13,696 nucleotides of DNA from an uncultured Clostridia bacterium (GTDB lineage: Bacteria; Bacillota; Clostridia; Christensenellales; Borkfalkiaceae): the NCBI GenBank assembly GCA_934254755.1, contig CAKQMM010000011.1, positions 1 to 13,696 of the forward strand, in the 5' to 3' direction. Below the pieces are notes generated by a model. It saw nothing but the letters and a program-made list of their open reading frames with translations. It made no database searches and was not told the DNA's origin. This document shows positions 11,341 through 13,696 of the stretch, piece after piece. The first letter of the stretch is position 1; each line of letters begins with the position of its first letter. The position numbers were made by a program, and so were the translations under genes.

Positions 11341-13696
11341 ATGAAAAAACTTTTAGTCTTAATTTTGTCGCTTGTTGCGGCGATAACGGCAATGCTTTCG
11401 CTTGCCGCGTGCGACGATAGCTCGAATTCGGGCGGCGGTACCACCGTTACCGACGGCGACAAATCAAGCGGCAATAGCGGCGGCACGCAAGGCGGTTCGG
11501 GTTCCGAAACGGGCGGCGGCTCGCAAGGCGGCGGAAGCGGTGAAACGCCGGAACACACCACTCACACCTATGACCAGAAAGTTGCCGAAGCAAAATATCT
11601 TGCAACCGAAGCGACTTGTGAAAAAAAGGCGACTTACTATTATAGTTGCGTTTGCGGCGAAAAGGGAACTGCAACCTTTGAAAGCGGCGCGCTTGCCGAC
11701 CACCCTTATAACGACGATTGGTCAAGCGACGAAGATAACCACTATCGTAAATCAACTTGCATTCACGCGTTCGTTAAAGATAAAGCGGCGCACACTTATA
11801 ACGCAAACGGCGTATGCGCGGTTTGCAACCGCCGTAAACCGTCGGAAGGGTTGTATTACACCTATAATTCCGGCAAGGGCGAGTATGCCGTATCGAATAT
11901 AGGTACGTGCAGTGACGCTACCGTCGTTATTCCTTCCACTTATAACGGTAAGCCGGTAACGAGTATAGGCGAAAAAGCATTTCTTAATTGTGCGTCGATT
12001 ACAAGCGTAACACTTGGCGAAAACGTGAAGGTTATAGACGACGACGCTTTTACCGGTTGCGATTTACTTACCTTTAACGAATACGATAACGCTTGCTATA
12101 TGGGTACCGCAAGTAACCCGTATTTAGCGTTGATTAAGGCGAAATCGTCAGATATAACGAGTTGCAAAATAAGCGAAGATTGTAAAATTATTTATAAAGG
12201 CGCGTTTGACGGATGTTCTTCGCTCGCTTACAATAAAACGAACGGCGGGTGCTATCTGGGAAGCGAAGATAACGAATACTTCGCTTTAATTAAAGCAAGC
12301 AGCACTACGGTTGAAGAGTGCAGAATTAAAGACGGTTGCAAAATCGTTAATAACAGCGCGTTCAGATACTGCACTTCACTTATAGGAGTAACCGTTCCCG
12401 ACAGTGTGGAAACTATTGGCAACAGCGCGTTTTTCTATTGCTCTGCGCTTAGAATTTTAACGCTCGGCAACGGCGTTAAGATTATAGGTGACCATGCTTT
12501 CAGTCGCTGCGTTTTCAATACCGTAACTATTCCCGACAGTGTGGAAATCATCGGCGATTTTGCCTTTTATAACTGCACGTATCTCGTGACGGCTACTATC
12601 GGAAGCGGCGTTACGAGCATAGGAGAGAGCGCGTTTGACGGTTGCAGCAAACTCACTGACGTAACTATTCCCGACGGAATATTAAACGTAGGTCTGTATG
12701 CGTTCGACGGTTGTCCTTTGCTTAATTACTCTACGTACAGTTACGGACAATATTTGGGTAACGACACCAACCCCTATCTTGTGCTTGTAAAATTGTCAGC
12801 GAAAGACATGTTGACTTGTGAAATAAATGAAAAGTGCAAATTCATTTATAACAAAGCATTTAAAAATTGCACTTCGCTTACGAGCGTGACTATTCCCGAC
12901 GGCGTGACGGATATAGGTCGTGAGGCGTTTTACGGCTGCAACATGCTTCAAGAAGTAACTATCCCCGGCAGCGTGAAAGGCATCGGCTATATGGCGTTCT
13001 ATAATTGCAAAAAACTTGCAAGCTTAACAATTAAGGACGGCGTGACGGATATAGGCGCTGATTCGTTCGGCGTGTGCCTGGCGCTTAATAGCATAACTAT
13101 TCCCGACAGCGTAATAAGCATTGGCAACGGGGCGTTTGAAAGTTGTTCTTCTATGCTCGCCGCGGTAATCGGTAACGGCGTTACGAGCATAGGAGGGAGC
13201 GCGTTCAGCGGTTGCCAAAAACTTGCAACCGTAACAATCGGCAATAACGTAAAAAATATTGGCTCCGAAGCGTTCAAAGAATGTTCTGAGCTTAAAAATA
13301 TAGTTATCCCCGACAGCGTTACGAATATAGGTTCGCAGGCGTTTGAAAGCAGCGGTTTAGGTAGCATAACTATCGGAAACGGAGTAAAAAGCATAAGTTT
13401 CGCTACGTTCAGGTATTGCCGTTCGCTCAATAAAGTAACATTCGGCAGCGCCATTACGAGTATAGGTGATGAAGCCTTTAATAATTGCGATTTTTCGACA
13501 ATAACCATTCCGGACGGAGTCACAAGTATCGGTGGTAATGCGTTCGTCAGCTGCGATTGGCTCGAAAGCATATATATTCCCGGCAGCGTGACGAGTTTAA
13601 GCGCTAGTGCGTTTAACGCTTGCAATTCGCTTAAAAACATCTATTTCGGCGGAACGATAGATGAGTGGAACAGTTTCAATATCAGTGCCACAACTC
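11341..13696 (+). CDS. BspA-like LRR surface lipoprotein (3' end outside window)
   Basis: The frame opens at ATG 11341 behind AAGGAG (11330-11335) and stays open for 785 codons to the window edge. Residues 1-23 are a lipoprotein signal peptide ending in LAAC with Cys24, so the protein is expected to be lipid-anchored outside the cell. A Gly/Ser/Thr linker (25-70) is followed by a Cys-rich module (about 72-166, with CVC, CAVC and HTY repeats) common in Clostridia surface proteins. From about 195 on there are some 21 BspA-type leucine-rich repeats of the form V-T-I-P-D-S-V-x-x-I-G-x-x-A-F-x-x-C. Three are interrupted by a YLG...NPYL.L.K insert (about 245-290, 298-342, 465-510). The last visible segment (IYFGGTIDEWNSF) is typical of these repeats. 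The family mediates adhesion or host/substrate binding in oral and gut bacteria; the ligand here is unknown. Confidence 0.93.
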   Translation, partial: MKKLLVLILSLVAAITAMLSLAACDDSSNSGGGTTVTDGDKSSGNSGGTQGGSGSETGGGSQGGGSGETPEHTTHTYDQKVAEAKYLATEATCEKKATYYYSCVCGEKGTATFESGALADHPYNDDWSSDEDNHYRKSTCIHAFVKDKAAHTYNANGVCAVCNRRKPSEGLYYTYNSGKGEYAVSNIGTCSDATVVIPSTYNGKPVTSIGEKAFLNCASITSVTLGENVKVIDDDAFTGCDLLTFNEYDNACYMGTASNPYLALIKAKSSDITSCKISEDCKIIYKGAFDGCSSLAYNKTNGGCYLGSEDNEYFALIKASSTTVEECRIKDGCKIVNNSAFRYCTSLIGVTVPDSVETIGNSAFFYCSALRILTLGNGVKIIGDHAFSRCVFNTVTIPDSVEIIGDFAFYNCTYLVTATIGSGVTSIGESAFDGCSKLTDVTIPDGILNVGLYAFDGCPLLNYSTYSYGQYLGNDTNPYLVLVKLSAKDMLTCEINEKCKFIYNKAFKNCTSLTSVTIPDGVTDIGREAFYGCNMLQEVTIPGSVKGIGYMAFYNCKKLASLTIKDGVTDIGADSFGVCLALNSITIPDSVISIGNGAFESCSSMLAAVIGNGVTSIGGSAFSGCQKLATVTIGNNVKNIGSEAFKECSELKNIVIPDSVTNIGSQAFESSGLGSITIGNGVKSISFATFRYCRSLNKVTFGSAITSIGDEAFNNCDFSTITIPDGVTSIGGNAFVSCDWLESIYIPGSVTSLSASAFNACNSLKNIYFGGTIDEWNSFNISATT

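Noticed and set aside
11402..11902. Plus-strand frame of 166 codons inside the lipoprotein gene
   Set aside because: It is an out-of-frame reading of the Gly/Ser linker and Cys-rich module, with an Ala/Arg/Lys/Thr composition typical of shadows and no RBS.
12999..13640. Long minus-strand open frame of 213 codons opposite the LRR region
   Set aside because: It is the antisense of regular LRR codons. The repetitive V-T-I-P-D-S-V pattern keeps stops out of the opposite frame. It has no RBS, and its protein is just the mirrored repeat.
11950..13696. Periodic DNA similarity suggesting a repeat array or CRISPR
   Set aside because: The ~66-72-base period is that of the LRR codons, with diverged coding units and no constant repeat plus unique spacers.

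Overview
The window looks like chromosomal DNA from an uncultured member of the Bacillota, most likely a gut Clostridia-type organism. Supporting signs are strong AGGAGG-type ribosome binding sites, tightly overlapping genes, separate FeoA and FeoB with a FeoB-associated Cys-rich membrane peptide, a small RelQ-type alarmone synthetase, and a BspA-type leucine-rich-repeat lipoprotein. The lineage is inferred from gene content and style, not from a phylogenetic marker.

Layout. (1) Positions 1-1896: the tail of an unrecognised gene, coupled by a GTGA overlap to an odd reading frame. Its first ~205 residues are a serine recombinase catalytic region and the rest is the C-terminal part of a family 2 glycoside hydrolase (beta-mannosidase-like). 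This in-frame chimera is the strangest coding feature here. (2) Positions 1930-4596: a terminator, a possible 19-residue peptide, then a ferrous iron uptake operon (feoA, feoB, Cys-rich FeoB partner), with ATGA overlaps at both gene junctions. It is driven by a good promoter whose -10 lies inside a perfect 14-bp palindrome. (3) Positions 4597-5557: a leader with a three-stem nested RNA fold followed by a strong intrinsic terminator, immediately upstream of a YczE/YitT-like membrane protein gene. This arrangement resembles a transcription-attenuating riboswitch. (4) Positions 5560-8873: an operon of a small alarmone synthetase, CapF/WbjC and CapG/WbjD (L-FucNAc nucleotide-sugar enzymes, without CapE). 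The -10 again lies in a palindrome, and the cassette is flanked by two inverted copies of a GC-rich intergenic repeat. (5) Positions 8982-10496 on the minus strand: a phytoene-desaturase-like FAD oxidoreductase, convergent with the capsule operon and sharing a bidirectional terminator with it. (6) Positions 10585-11112: an HNH-type zinc protein, apparently translated from a leaderless mRNA. (7) Positions 11178-13696: a perfect-consensus promoter, a leader with two mutually exclusive hairpins, and a large BspA-like LRR lipoprotein that runs off the end of the window.

Taken together the region is a mosaic of small independent units: iron import, cell-surface sugar synthesis linked to (p)ppGpp, a surface adhesin-like lipoprotein and a rearranged recombinase gene. 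No tRNA, rRNA, CRISPR array or complete mobile element is visible.
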